Positions 15,923-23,257 of a stretch of 38,169 bases of DNA are shown here, one piece after another. Within the stretch, counting starts at the first letter, position 1; every line of letters starts with the position of its first letter. The notes below the pieces were generated by a model, which was not told the DNA's origin, did not search any database, and worked only from the letters and a program-made list of their open reading frames with translations. Both the position numbers and the translations under genes were made by a program. Origin of the DNA: Planctomycetota bacterium (GTDB taxonomy: Bacteria > Planctomycetota > PUPC01 > DSUN01); assembly GCA_016872875.1 (NCBI GenBank), contig VGYW01000018.1, positions 1 through 38,169 on the forward strand, in the 5' to 3' direction.

Positions 15923-17398
15923 ATGAATGCAAGGCTCGTGGCCACGAGCGGCCTCGAGGGACGCGCGGAGTGCATCCTCGAGCCGGGCAAGAGCTACACG
16001 ATCGGGCGCTCCCACGGGGTGGACTTCCTGGTGGCCCACCCATCGGTCTCCCGCGCGCACTGCAAGCTCATCTTCGCCCCGCCAGGCAAGTGGGTGGTCA
16101 CTGACCTGGGGAGCAGCAACGGCGTCTTCATCGGCCGCCGCCGCGTGAGCACGGAAATCCTCAGCGACGGCGACGCCATTCGCCTGGGCAAGGTGGTCCT
16201 CGAGTTCAGCCTGAGGCCCCCCTCGGACGCCGCCTCGCCACCGGCGGCGAGCGCGCCGGCCGAGCCGCCTCCGCTGCCGGAGATGGCCGCCGAGACCGTT
16301 CCCCTGCCAGCCCCGGCAGCCGCGAGGGAGCCCACGACGGTGAGCGTGGCCGCGCCGCCGCGGGCCTCCGCCCGCAAGGCGGCGCTCGCACTCATGGCAG
16401 CGCTTGCCCTCCTCGCCTGCCTGGCCGGCATCCTCCTCCTCAGGCGCCCGAAGGGCGAGCCCACCAAGCCTGCCGAAACCCCGCTCGTCCAACCGCTCAC
16501 GGCGAAGGGCACGAGGAAGGTCGCCCGCATCCCGCGCAAGGGCAGACTCGTCAAGGCGTTCAAGCTCGACGATGCGAAGGGCTTCACCCCACTCCACACC
16601 GCGGCCAGGCAGGGGCAGCGGGCAGACGTCGATGCCCTCCTCGCCAAGGGGGCCGACGTGAATGCGTGGGACACGCCGGACCCCGCCGACAAGTCGGGCC
16701 GCCGCCTTCAGCCCCTTCACGTGGCCATCATCGAGGACCGCGCCGAGATCGCCCTGCTGCTCCTCAACAAGGGGGCGAATCCCAATGGCGACCTGGGCTT
16801 CGGGACGCCGCTCCACGTGGCCGCCGCCACCAACAACGTCCCCCTCGCGCTCCTCCTTCTCGACCGCGGCGCCGCCGTGGGCGCGCGCGACGCGCGGCGC
16901 CAGACGCCCCTCCACCTCGCCGCAGCCAACGGCTGCGAAGAGGCCGCCGAGCTTCTCGTTGACATCGAGGCGCCCATCAACTCCTGGAGCTCGGACGGCC
17001 TCACCCCCCTTCATCTCGCCGCGGCCGGCGGCCACGTGGCCGTCGCCAAAGTGCTCCTCGAGGCCGGCGCGGACCCCGACCTGGCCAACTCCTACGGCCA
17101 CCGAACCCCGCTCCACGAGGCCGCGGCCAGAGGCAAGAGGGCGGTGGCCGAGCTCCTCATCGCCAGGGGAGCCAACGTCAACGCCCGCACCAGCACGGTC
17201 GTGGGCGGCGGCGCCACCCCGCTCCACGACGCCGCAAGGGGCGGGCACAGAGGGCTCGTCGTGCTCCTCCTCGCCCGCGGCGCCGACCCCCGTGCCGCGA
17301 ACGACGCAGGCCGCACGCCGCGCGACGAGGCTCTGGCCGCCTCCCACCAAGACCTGGCCGAGCTCCTCACCCACCCGAGCGCCACCACCCGACCCTAG
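15923..17398 (+). CDS. FHA domain - transmembrane - ankyrin repeat protein
   Basis: A 491-residue protein with a cytoplasmic-type FHA domain at residues about 5-95 (YTIGRSHGVDF, VSRAHCKL, DLGSSNGVFI), which binds phosphothreonine peptides. A Pro/Ala-rich linker follows, then one transmembrane helix at about 152-172, then about seven ankyrin repeats (217-480) with recurrent TPLHxAA and LLxxGAxxN/D motifs. The ankyrins would be on the far side of the membrane from the FHA domain. The ATG at 15923 (Shine-Dalgarno gaggtgacgag) is preferred to one eight codons upstream. A kinase partner is expected for FHA signalling but none is in this window. Partners are unknown; the domain assignment is firm. 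Confidence 0.9.
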   Translation: MNARLVATSGLEGRAECILEPGKSYTIGRSHGVDFLVAHPSVSRAHCKLIFAPPGKWVVTDLGSSNGVFIGRRRVSTEILSDGDAIRLGKVVLEFSLRPPSDAASPPAASAPAEPPPLPEMAAETVPLPAPAAAREPTTVSVAAPPRASARKAALALMAALALLACLAGILLLRRPKGEPTKPAETPLVQPLTAKGTRKVARIPRKGRLVKAFKLDDAKGFTPLHTAARQGQRADVDALLAKGADVNAWDTPDPADKSGRRLQPLHVAIIEDRAEIALLLLNKGANPNGDLGFGTPLHVAAATNNVPLALLLLDRGAAVGARDARRQTPLHLAAANGCEEAAELLVDIEAPINSWSSDGLTPLHLAAAGGHVAVAKVLLEAGADPDLANSYGHRTPLHEAAARGKRAVAELLIARGANVNARTSTVVGGGATPLHDAARGGHRGLVVLLLARGADPRAANDAGRTPRDEALAASHQDLAELLTHPSATTRP

Positions 17399-17544
17399 CC
17401 CGCGCTCCTGCCTTCCTGCCATTTTGGCAGGGCGCCCCGCTCGCCCCAATGGCATGGACCATGCCCCTGGCGGACTCGTCGACCTGGTCGTAACAGGCTG
17501 ACATACCTTCACTTATGGTGTGAGATTGGTGGAGAATGCCTCCG

Positions 17545-17561
17545 TTGGCACACTGGTTGCA
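17545..17561 (+). promoter_or_regulatory. Near-consensus sigma-54 promoter for the hsp20 pair
   Basis: TTGGCAC at 17545 and TTGCA at 17557-17561 give the -24 GG and -12 GC elements exactly 12 bases apart, matching TGGCAC-N5-TTGCA. Transcription would start near 17572, about 47 nt before the first hsp20 ATG. No activator-binding site was identified. Confidence 0.75.
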
Positions 17562-17618
17562 AATGCATCGCGCGGTGAGTGTGGCGGAGGGAGAACCCTG
17601 TGGAAAGGAGGGTGTGCA

Positions 17619-18068
17619 ATGCTCTGGCCACGGAGAATGCGAGAGTGGGGGCTGTTGGATTCCCTGGAGGACATGGAGCGGCTGCACAGGGACGTGCATC
17701 GCCTGTTCTCGGGCTTCATGCCCTCAGCCGCCCCGCGGGTGTTCCCGCCCGTGAACGTCTGGACCGGCCGCGACGACGCGATCGTGACCGCTGAACTGCC
17801 AGGCGTGGACCCCGAGAGGCTCGATATTTCCGTCGTCGGCGACACCCTGACCCTCAGCGGCGAACGCGAGCAGCCGGAGTCGGGCGACGGCCACATCGTG
17901 AACCGCCTCGAGCGCGAATCGGGCGGCTTCACCAGGACCATTCAGCTCCCGTACCGCGTGGAGGCCGACAAGGTGGAGGCCACCTACGCCAGGGGCATTC
18001 TCCAGATCAAGCTCCCGCGCCTGGAGGCCGACAAGCCCAAGCAGATCGCCGTCAAGGCCAGCGCCTGA
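17619..18068 (+). CDS. Hsp20-family small heat-shock protein
   Basis: A 149-residue alpha-crystallin-type chaperone that holds unfolding proteins in the cytoplasm. The N-terminus (DSLEDMERLHRDVHRLFSGF) is the usual oligomerisation segment. The crystallin domain (about 45-135) includes VTAELPGVDPERLDISV, LTLSGER, FTRTIQLPYRVEADKVEA and YARGILQIKLPR. The ATG at 17619 has AAAGGAGG at good spacing. The second hsp20 gene follows after 17 bases. The sigma-54 promoter suggests control by an enhancer-binding activator instead of the usual heat-shock sigma factor or CIRCE, neither of which I see. Confidence 0.95.
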   Translation: MLWPRRMREWGLLDSLEDMERLHRDVHRLFSGFMPSAAPRVFPPVNVWTGRDDAIVTAELPGVDPERLDISVVGDTLTLSGEREQPESGDGHIVNRLERESGGFTRTIQLPYRVEADKVEATYARGILQIKLPRLEADKPKQIAVKASA

Positions 18069-18085
18069 GGAAGGAGGACCAACCC

Positions 18086-18490
18086 ATGGCGACCGAGACC
18101 AGAGACATCGAGGTTCGTCAGGCCCAGCAGCCTGTCCAGGCCGAGAGGGTGGAGCGAGTGCCCGCCTTCGCCCCGGCAGCCGACGTCTTTGAGACCGCAC
18201 AGGGCGCAGTCGTGCTCGTGGACCTCCCCGGCTGCGACGAAGGCTCCGTGGACATCCGCGTCGAGGATGGCGTCCTGACCATCAGGGGCCGCGTGCAGCC
18301 CGAAGGCTTCCCCGGCCACGACCTCACCTACGGCGAGTACCGCGTGGGCGACTTCGAGCGCTCCTTCTCAGTCTCCGAGCTCATCGACACCGAGCGCATC
18401 GAGGCCACGGTGAAGGACGGCGTCCTGCGGGTCAGTCTTCCCAAGGTCGAAGCCGCGAAGCCGAAGAAGATCCAGGTGAAGGTCTCCTGA
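18086..18490 (+). CDS. Second Hsp20-family small heat-shock protein
   Basis: A 134-residue paralogue, co-transcribed with the preceding gene; GGAAGGAGG precedes its ATG. The crystallin domain occupies about 30-134 (VVLVDLPGCDEGSVDIRV, LTIRGR, YGEYRVGDFERSFSVSE, VKDGVLRVSLPK). Its N-terminal arm is charged and differs from that of its neighbour, and it lacks the long aromatic-rich oligomerisation arm, so the two proteins may co-assemble. Tandem hsp20 pairs are common in environmental bacteria. The C-terminal IxV-like end IQVKV fits the anchoring motif. Confidence 0.93.
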   Translation: MATETRDIEVRQAQQPVQAERVERVPAFAPAADVFETAQGAVVLVDLPGCDEGSVDIRVEDGVLTIRGRVQPEGFPGHDLTYGEYRVGDFERSFSVSELIDTERIEATVKDGVLRVSLPKVEAAKPKKIQVKVS

Positions 18491-18514
18491 ACCGGCCGCC
18501 CCGCTTTCCGCAAG

Positions 18515-18688
18515 GGGGATGAATCGCCGATTGGATGGGTGGATGGGTGGGAAGTGTGCTGGATGGATGGATGATTGGTTGGGTGGATGAATGTCAAAGC
18601 AGATGCCTCCTTCATTCATCCATTCATCCATACATCCACTCATCCGCTACCTTGACCGCCGATTCATCCACCCATCCATTCATCCCCC
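18515..18688. repeat. Inverted array of GGATGGGT/GGATGAAT units between convergent genes
   Basis: The left arm (18515-18593) has repeated ggatgggtggatgggtgg and ggatggatggatg. The right arm (18610-18688) has the complement, ttcattcatccattcatcc and catccacccatccattcatc. It lies between the convergent hsp20 and yidD genes, supplies the yidD stop codon and its last residues, and could form a long terminator-like hairpin on both strands. Confidence 0.85.
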
Positions 18689-18918
18689 TTCGGTTTCTCA
18701 GGCGGCTTCTGCACCGGGTCATATCCCCCCTTGCTCCAGGGATTGCAGCGGAGGATGCGCCAGGCGGCCAGGAGGCTGCCGCGGATGACGCCCTTCTTGC
18801 GGAGGGCCTCGATGGCGTAGTTCGAACAGGTCGGCTCGAACCGGCAGCAGGGCGGGATGAGCGGCGAGAGACACCACTGATAGCAGCGTACGAGGAAGAT
18901 TGCGAGGCGCTTCAACAT
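18664..18918 (-). CDS. yidD: Membrane protein insertion efficiency factor YidD
   Basis: An 84-residue protein with the full YidD signature: IRYQWCLSP-type start ([18 protein letters not shown], residues 10-27), then [12 protein letters not shown] and [15 protein letters not shown], then GGYDPV. YidD is an amphipathic inner-membrane-associated protein that aids YidC in membrane protein insertion. The ATG at 18918 was chosen; the longer frame upstream is repeat-coded Asp/Glu/Lys-rich sequence. The tail GDEWMGG is encoded by the ATGGATGG repeat. The gene lies 121 bases downstream of rnpA, the classic order, but yidC does not follow. Confidence 0.93.
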   Translation of the reverse strand: MLKRLAIFLVRCYQWCLSPLIPPCCRFEPTCSNYAIEALRKKGVIRGSLLAAWRILRCNPWSKGGYDPVQKPPEKPKGDEWMGG

Positions 18919-18920
18919 TG

Positions 18921-19050
18921 TCCTCTTCTCGTCCTCGTCGTCGTCCTCGTCCTCGTCGTCGAATCTCTTGCGCTTTCGCATCCTCAACGTTCGAGGACGA
19001 GGACGACGACGACAACGACGACGATCGGGAACCCCGGGATCAAGAACCGC
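18921..19050. repeat. Hairpin of CGTCGTCCT units between yidD and rnpA
   Basis: The left arm (18921-18965) is cctcgtcgtcgtcctcgtcc type and the right arm (18991-19024) gaggacgaggacgacgacga type, with a loop of about 25 bases. It is followed by the conserved tail gatcgggaaccccgggatca (19021-19040). Confidence 0.85.
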
Positions 19051-19393
19051 GTTGGTCCAGGCTGATGAGCCTGATCAGTTCCACCGCAATCTCGTCTGGC
19101 CGGGGCTCCTGCCAGTTCGCTGCCGGCACCACCACCAGGTCAATCCCGCTCGGCAACTCGTGCTTGTGGGTTCGGAACGCCTCGCGGATGAGGCGCTTCG
19201 CGCGATTGCGGGCCACGGCCTTGCCCCAGCCGCGCGGGAGCGCCACCCCCAACCGCGAGCGCTCCAAGCCGTTCGCCCGGTAAGCCACCGAGAACCACTT
19301 CCCCCAGCCGCGCGTGCCCTCGCGAAAGGCGCGATCGAAGTCCCCCTTGCTGCGGAGCCTCTCCTCACGCGAAAAGCCGTGGGGCTTGGGCAT
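19040..19393 (-). CDS. rnpA: Ribonuclease P protein component
   Basis: A 117-residue basic protein that assists the RNase P RNA in trimming tRNA 5' leaders. The start [20 protein letters not shown] corresponds to the family entry (LR-x4-F). The RNR core [14 protein letters not shown] is at residues 61-74, and [14 protein letters not shown] just before it matches the GxxVSKKxGxAV segment. IDLVVVPA forms the last strand. The ATG at 19393 was chosen over an upstream one that would add Ser/Thr/Asp-rich residues encoded by a 9-bp repeat. rnpA normally follows rpmH; here the upstream gene is an unrelated propeller-like gene, so the ribosomal protein gene has been separated. Confidence 0.95.
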   Translation of the reverse strand: MPKPHGFSREERLRSKGDFDRAFREGTRGWGKWFSVAYRANGLERSRLGVALPRGWGKAVARNRAKRLIREAFRTHKHELPSGIDLVVVPAANWQEPRPDEIAVELIRLISLDQRGS

Positions 19394-19407
19394 GATGGCC
19401 TCTGCCT

Positions 19408-19461
19408 GATCCGTCGGATCGGTCGGATCCGTCGAATCTGTCGATTCTGTCGAATCCATCC
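19408..19461. repeat. Six tandem 9-bp units (GATCCGTCG type)
   Basis: Consecutive units gatccgtcg, gatcggtcg, gatccgtcg, aatctgtcg, attctgtcg and aatccatcc fill the gap between rnpA and the next gene. The array is partly self-complementary and related to the one at 33255. Confidence 0.9.
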
Positions 19462-20603
19462 TATCCGCCGCGTGCCGCGGCCCGCCGTGGCTGCACCCTG
19501 GGGAAGTATATCCAGAGGTGGCCCAGGTCGTCGTCCTCGCCGAAGTAGAGCTGGCCGTCGCGGCCGGCCGCGGCGTCGCCGAAGGCGTAGCCGTAGCGGC
19601 GGCGCTCCATGACCGACACGGCGCAGCCGAGGTCGGCCAGGTCGCCCGTGGCGGGGTCGTAGCGGAAGAAGCGCGCGATCCCGTCGCCGCACGGCCCGTA
19701 GAGGCGGCCGTCGGCGGTCACGGCCATCGGCCCCACGGGCGCGTAGCGGGTCCTGCCCAATCGCTCGCTGAAGCCACGCCCCTCTGCGAAGGCGTAGAGA
19801 TTGCCCTCGTCATCCGCGGTGTAGAGCCTGCCGCTCTTCGGGTCGCGCGCCCAGAGCATGGTGGCACAGGCATCTTGCCTGTGAACCTCGCCCCAGGCGC
19901 CCTCGGGCAGCCGAACCGCCCTTCGCTTCAACCGTCGGCTCTGCGGGCTGTAACGCCAGAGGGTGTTCCCTTCATCGAGTCCGAACACGCTCCCCTTAGA
20001 GCTCACAGCGAGCCGAGCCGCGCCCGGCGCCTCGCCCACCAGCTCGGGCTTGCCTTCGTCGGGGTTCATCGTGAAGAGGTGGCGCTCCGTCACGCCCACG
20101 ATGAGGTCGCGCGCCGGAGTGCGGACGGCGTGGAGGACCCGTTCGCCCTCGGCGATGGGGCCGAGGTCATCGAAGGGCTGGCGGCCGAAGCCCCACTCCT
20201 GGAGGAGGTCGAAGGGCAGCCCCTGGAGCGCCCGCGCGACGGCCCGCCCGCCGCCCGGGCCGTTCGTGAAGGCCACGAAGCGTTTCCTGCCGCAGCAGAG
20301 CGCCGCGCAGTGCGTCGCGTCCTTCACCACGCCGAGGTCGAAGACCATGCCCGTGGCGCCGTGGAACATGCCGACGAAGACGTGGGCGGCCCGCCCGCTC
20401 GTGGCGCCGTAGGCCATCCAGTTCTCCGCCATGTCGAGCGCCGTCACGTGGCTCTCGTCGGCCGCGATTGGCACGCTGCACCCCGGAAAGCAGAGGGGGA
20501 AGGCCACAAACGTCCCCTCCTTCACAAACGTCCCGTGAACGATCTCGTCGCGCAGCGCCTGGGCTTCGGGCGACTTCACATCGAACGGCTCGCGTTTCCC
20601 CAC
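19461..20603 (-). CDS. Uncharacterised propeller-like protein
   Basis: A 380-residue protein with repeated short strands ending in G-x-L/V-Y/F ([47 protein letters not shown]), suggesting a beta-propeller of six or seven blades. No signal peptide and no catalytic motif are evident, and I do not recognise a named family. The start is GTG at 20603 with AGGAGA about ten bases upstream and a promoter beyond it. Residues near 245 (HRQDACATM) are encoded by the PVC-type palindrome at 19865-19883, an in-frame insertion within the propeller. It may be co-transcribed with rnpA and yidD. Confidence 0.65.
   Translation of the reverse strand: MGKREPFDVKSPEAQALRDEIVHGTFVKEGTFVAFPLCFPGCSVPIAADESHVTALDMAENWMAYGATSGRAAHVFVGMFHGATGMVFDLGVVKDATHCAALCCGRKRFVAFTNGPGGGRAVARALQGLPFDLLQEWGFGRQPFDDLGPIAEGERVLHAVRTPARDLIVGVTERHLFTMNPDEGKPELVGEAPGAARLAVSSKGSVFGLDEGNTLWRYSPQSRRLKRRAVRLPEGAWGEVHRQDACATMLWARDPKSGRLYTADDEGNLYAFAEGRGFSERLGRTRYAPVGPMAVTADGRLYGPCGDGIARFFRYDPATGDLADLGCAVSVMERRRYGYAFGDAAAGRDGQLYFGEDDDLGHLWIYFPRVQPRRAAARGG
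19865..19883. repeat. Palindrome inside the propeller-like gene
   Basis: cacaggca and tgcctgtg pair perfectly around tct. The core ggcacaggcatcttgcctgt is a motif I recall as highly repeated in PVC genomes. Here it lies in frame in a coding region. Confidence 0.7.
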
Positions 20604-20655
20604 GCCTGGTTCTCTCCTGCACTGGTGGTGTTACTGGCCGCGGTCCCAATCACAC

Positions 20656-20684
20656 ATTAGCGCATTTTCCCGCCCCGGCGTCAA
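20656..20684 (-). promoter_or_regulatory. Predicted sigma-70 promoter for the propeller-like/rnpA/yidD genes
   Basis: On the minus strand TTGACG (20684-20679) and GCTAAT (20661-20656) are 17 bp apart, with a start near 20649 and the GTG at 20603. Confidence 0.5.
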
Positions 20685-20849
20685 GTGCCGATGGTGGCGT
20701 GGACACGTCGCGCCCAGCGGCCGGACACGGCGTGTCCAGCGAACCAACAGGGATGCCCCCTGCCCGGCACCACCCTACGAAGGAGACCCTTTGGGGCGTA
20801 GACCGTCTCGGACGCCGAAGGCATCCCCGGCTACCGGAGCCGCGGCGGA

Positions 20850-20887
20850 GAGATAATTGCAGAGTCATATGACTCTGCAATTATCTC
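20850..20887. repeat. Perfect 38-bp AT-rich palindrome
   Basis: Each half is 19 bp (first half gagataattgcagagtcat) with no spacer. It is much more AT-rich than its surroundings. Length and symmetry would allow a cruciform, an operator for a dimeric regulator or a strong RNA hairpin. It lies 137 bp upstream of the predicted eboB -35. Confidence 0.9.
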
Positions 20888-21023
20888 AGTAACGCCCCTT
20901 TTCGGCGGCGCGTGGCCGCTTCTCAGGCATCGCAGCTTCCCTTGTCTCGCGTCCCGGTTGCGGGCGCGAGCGGCACCCTTGCCAATGCGCACGCCTGGTG
21001 GGCAGAAGGGGCCGGCCCATCCC

Positions 21024-21052
21024 TTTACTGGCAAGAGCCTACCTCGTATATT
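21024..21052 (+). promoter_or_regulatory. Predicted sigma-70 promoter for the ebo cluster
   Basis: TTTACT (21024-21029), a 17-bp spacer and TATATT (21047-21052). The start near 21059 gives a leader of about 60 nt with GAGGAG at 21108. Confidence 0.55.
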
Positions 21053-21119
21053 GGTGGGGCGGCATGCTGTTTGCTTGCCACCGGGGGGAGACGTCGCCCT
21101 GGCGACAGAGGAGAGCCAG

Positions 21120-21956
21120 ATGGTCATAATCGAGCCCCATATCCACATGGTCTCGCGGACGACCGACGACTACCAGCGGATGTACGCCGCGGGCATCCGG
21201 GCGTGCGTGGAGCCGAGCTTCTGGCTCGGCACCAACCGACGCTACGCCGGCACCTTCTTCGACTACTTCCAGCTCATCCTTGACTTCGAAACCGTCCGCG
21301 CCCGCCGCTTCGGGATTGACCACTACGCCGCCGTCGCCGTCAACCCGAAAGAGGCCGAGAACGTCCCCCTCGCCCGCGAGGTCATCGCCGGCATGGGCGA
21401 ATACCTCGACCACCCGCGCTGCGTGGCCCTCGGCGAGATCGGCTTCAACAACATCACCGACAACGAGGAAACCGTTTTCATCGCCCAGCTCGAAGTGGCG
21501 AAGGCGCGCAACATGCCCATCATCATCCACCTCCCCCACTTCCACAAGCCCGAGGGCGTCGCCCGAATCGTCCCCATCCTCCGCCAGATGGCCATCCCCG
21601 AGGAGATGATCCTGATCGATCACAACACCGAGGACACGATGCCGCTGCTGCGGGGCACGGGCTACTACCTCGGCCTGACCGTGTATCCCATCTCCAAGCT
21701 CACGCCCGAGCGGGTCTCGAACATCATTCGCCAGCACGGCGCCGAGCGGGTCCTCGTCAACGGCTCGGCCGACTGGGGCGTGAGCGACCCCCTGAGCCTC
21801 ATCCGCGTCGTCGAGTTCCTCCGCCGCGACGGCCATCCCGAGGCCACCATCCAGAGCCTCGTCCACGACACCGCCAACGCCTTCTACGCCCACTCCCCCC
21901 GCTGGAAGCCCGAGCTCAACCTCGTGCCGGTTGACCCGCGCGAGTTCCAGCGCTAA
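21120..21956 (+). CDS. eboB: EboB-like TatD-family metal-dependent hydrolase
   Basis: A 278-residue TIM-barrel hydrolase. Metal-binding residues are visible as HxH near the start (H7, H9 in EPHIHM), a Glu in GEIGFNN, a His in IIHLPHFH, a His in LIDHNTEDT and a terminal Asp in NGSADWG. The family is best known from TatD nucleases, but the ebo branch has an unknown small-molecule role. It begins the ebo run and is followed by eboC, which supports the name. The ATG at 21120 has GAGGAG at good distance. No signal peptide, hence cytoplasmic. Confidence 0.8.
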   Translation: MVIIEPHIHMVSRTTDDYQRMYAAGIRACVEPSFWLGTNRRYAGTFFDYFQLILDFETVRARRFGIDHYAAVAVNPKEAENVPLAREVIAGMGEYLDHPRCVALGEIGFNNITDNEETVFIAQLEVAKARNMPIIIHLPHFHKPEGVARIVPILRQMAIPEEMILIDHNTEDTMPLLRGTGYYLGLTVYPISKLTPERVSNIIRQHGAERVLVNGSADWGVSDPLSLIRVVEFLRRDGHPEATIQSLVHDTANAFYAHSPRWKPELNLVPVDPREFQR

Positions 21957-21981
21957 GCTCATGCGCAGCGGTTTCAACCCG

Positions 21982-22081
21982 GAAGGGACCACAGGGACCA
22001 CAACGACCACAGGGGCAAAGGCAGCCTTGGCTCTCCTGGTCCTTGTGGTCCTTGTGGTCGCTGTGGTCCCTCAGGTCCCTC
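21982..22081. repeat. Hairpin of GGGACCACA units between eboB and eboC
   Basis: The left arm (21982-22015) is gggaccacagggaccacaac type. The right arm (22038-22081) has the complementary ggtccttgtggtccttgtgg units. Same 9-bp family as at 4498 and 23156. Confidence 0.9.
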
Positions 22082-22093
22082 AAGGCCGGCCCC

Positions 22094-23122
22094 ATGTCCA
22101 GGCCCTCCCCCCTCACCACCTGGTGCCGCCTCCTGCGCCTGCCCAACCTCTTCACGGTTCCTGGCGATCCTCTGGCCGGCTTCATGCTCGCCACGGGCGG
22201 GGCGCTCGACTGGCGGGTCGCGGGCGCCATGGCCACCTCGCTCCTCCTCTATTCGGCCGGCCTCCTCCTCAACGACTACTTTGACCGCCACGTTGACGCC
22301 CGCGAACGCCCCGATCGCCCAATCCCATCGGGCGCTGTGTCGGCGCGGGCCGTGCTCGCCGCTGGCCTTGCCCTGCTCGTCGCGGGGGTAGCTGTCGCCT
22401 TTGCAGTCGGGCACGGCGGCGTGAGGGCCGTGGCCGTTGTGCTGGCCCTCACGATCGTGGCCTACGACGCCATGCTCAAGCGGGTGCCGTGCCTCGGCCC
22501 TGCCGTGATGGGCTGCTGCCGCGCGGCGAGCGTGGTCCTGGGCGCGACCTTTGTCGCCCGCCCGATGGCGCGGGATGTCGTAGCTGCCGCAGTGATCATC
22601 TGGCTCTACATCACGGTGGTCAGCGCCATCGCGGCGCGCGAGGCCGCCGGCGGCAAGCCTGGGAGGATGGCCTATGTTCCCGCTACGGCCATCCTCGTCA
22701 TCGGAGCGATGATGCTCTGGCTGTCACTGACAGTGACTTGGCGGAAGCCCGAAGTCGTCACAAGCTTGTCAAGTCACCCGATAGGGTCGGAGGGGATGCG
22801 GGTGACGGAGACCATCTGGGTCGAGGACCCGCGCTTCGACGAAGCGGGGCCTGTCGCCGCGGGCCTGATGCTCCTGGTCGGCATCGAGGCAGTGGCGGCC
22901 GCGATCCGCGCACGGCGCGGCGTTCTTGGCATCCCGCCTTTCGTTGGTTGGTTGATCCGCATCATGGTCTCGGTCCAGGCGGCCTGGTGCGTGTGGGCGG
23001 TGAGGCCCTGCTTCGGAGAGGGCATTCATGGCCCTCACGCTTTGCCCCTCGCAATCGTGGGGGCGCACTTCCTTGTGCGCTGGCTCGCGGGCCTGGCCTC
23101 GCGGCGGTTCTACGGGAGCTGA
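22094..23122 (+). CDS. eboC: UbiA-like prenyltransferase EboC
   Basis: A 342-residue polytopic membrane protein, with about eight hydrophobic helices, of the UbiA superfamily. The first Asp-rich motif NDYFDRHVDARERPDRPIPSG-like segment starts at N60 with D61, D64 and D68, the magnesium-diphosphate site. The second region YDAMLKRVPCLGPAVMG, then CCRAASVVLGA, is the shape I know from EboC, with the second Asp motif degenerate. UbiA enzymes attach prenyl chains to aromatic acceptors; in ebo clusters the true reaction is not established. The ATG at 22094 has no clear Shine-Dalgarno, and the repeat hairpin ends just before it, so translation may depend on that leader. Confidence 0.85.
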   Translation: MSRPSPLTTWCRLLRLPNLFTVPGDPLAGFMLATGGALDWRVAGAMATSLLLYSAGLLLNDYFDRHVDARERPDRPIPSGAVSARAVLAAGLALLVAGVAVAFAVGHGGVRAVAVVLALTIVAYDAMLKRVPCLGPAVMGCCRAASVVLGATFVARPMARDVVAAAVIIWLYITVVSAIAAREAAGGKPGRMAYVPATAILVIGAMMLWLSLTVTWRKPEVVTSLSSHPIGSEGMRVTETIWVEDPRFDEAGPVAAGLMLLVGIEAVAAAIRARRGVLGIPPFVGWLIRIMVSVQAAWCVWAVRPCFGEGIHGPHALPLAIVGAHFLVRWLAGLASRRFYGS

Positions 23123-23155
23123 TGCCCTCAGGCACGGCGAAGGAGAGACGCCAGA

Positions 23156-23242
23156 GACCACAGGGACCAAAGGGACCAAAGGGACAGCGCCACTGCCGGA
23201 CCTCTTCGTCCCTTTGGTCCCTGTGGTCCCTTGGGTCCCTTT
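23156..23242. repeat. Hairpin of GGGACCAAA units between eboC and the AKR gene
   Basis: The left arm (23156-23185) is gaccacagggaccaaaggga type and the right arm (23209-23242) gtccctttggtccctgtggt type, with a loop of about 23 bases. Confidence 0.9.
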
Positions 23243-23257
23243 CCGAACGAGGAAGGC

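Larger units (their letters stand above)
20685..21119. other. Intergenic region between the divergent rnpA side and ebo cluster
   Basis: About 435 bp with no supportable gene. It contains short GC-rich imperfect hairpins around 20700-20840, the perfect palindrome at 20850-20887 and the predicted eboB promoter. Confidence 0.5.

Noticed and set aside
18664..19393. rnpA-yidD as a marker of a nearby replication origin
   Set aside because: No dnaA, rpmH, parAB or DnaA-box cluster is present, so the gene pair alone does not support an origin.
18900..19612. Plus-strand open frames over rnpA and yidD
   Set aside because: They are Arg/Pro/Asp-rich shadow frames; rnpA and yidD on the minus strand have unmistakable family motifs.
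19863..19880. tggcacaggcatcttgcc as a sigma-54 promoter
   Set aside because: The GG and GC elements are 14, not 12, bases apart, and the sequence is a palindromic repeat inside a coding region.
20685..20845. GC-rich hairpins before the ebo cluster as a tRNA or structured RNA
   Set aside because: No cloverleaf with a T-loop or anticodon stem could be built, and no riboswitch signature was recognised.
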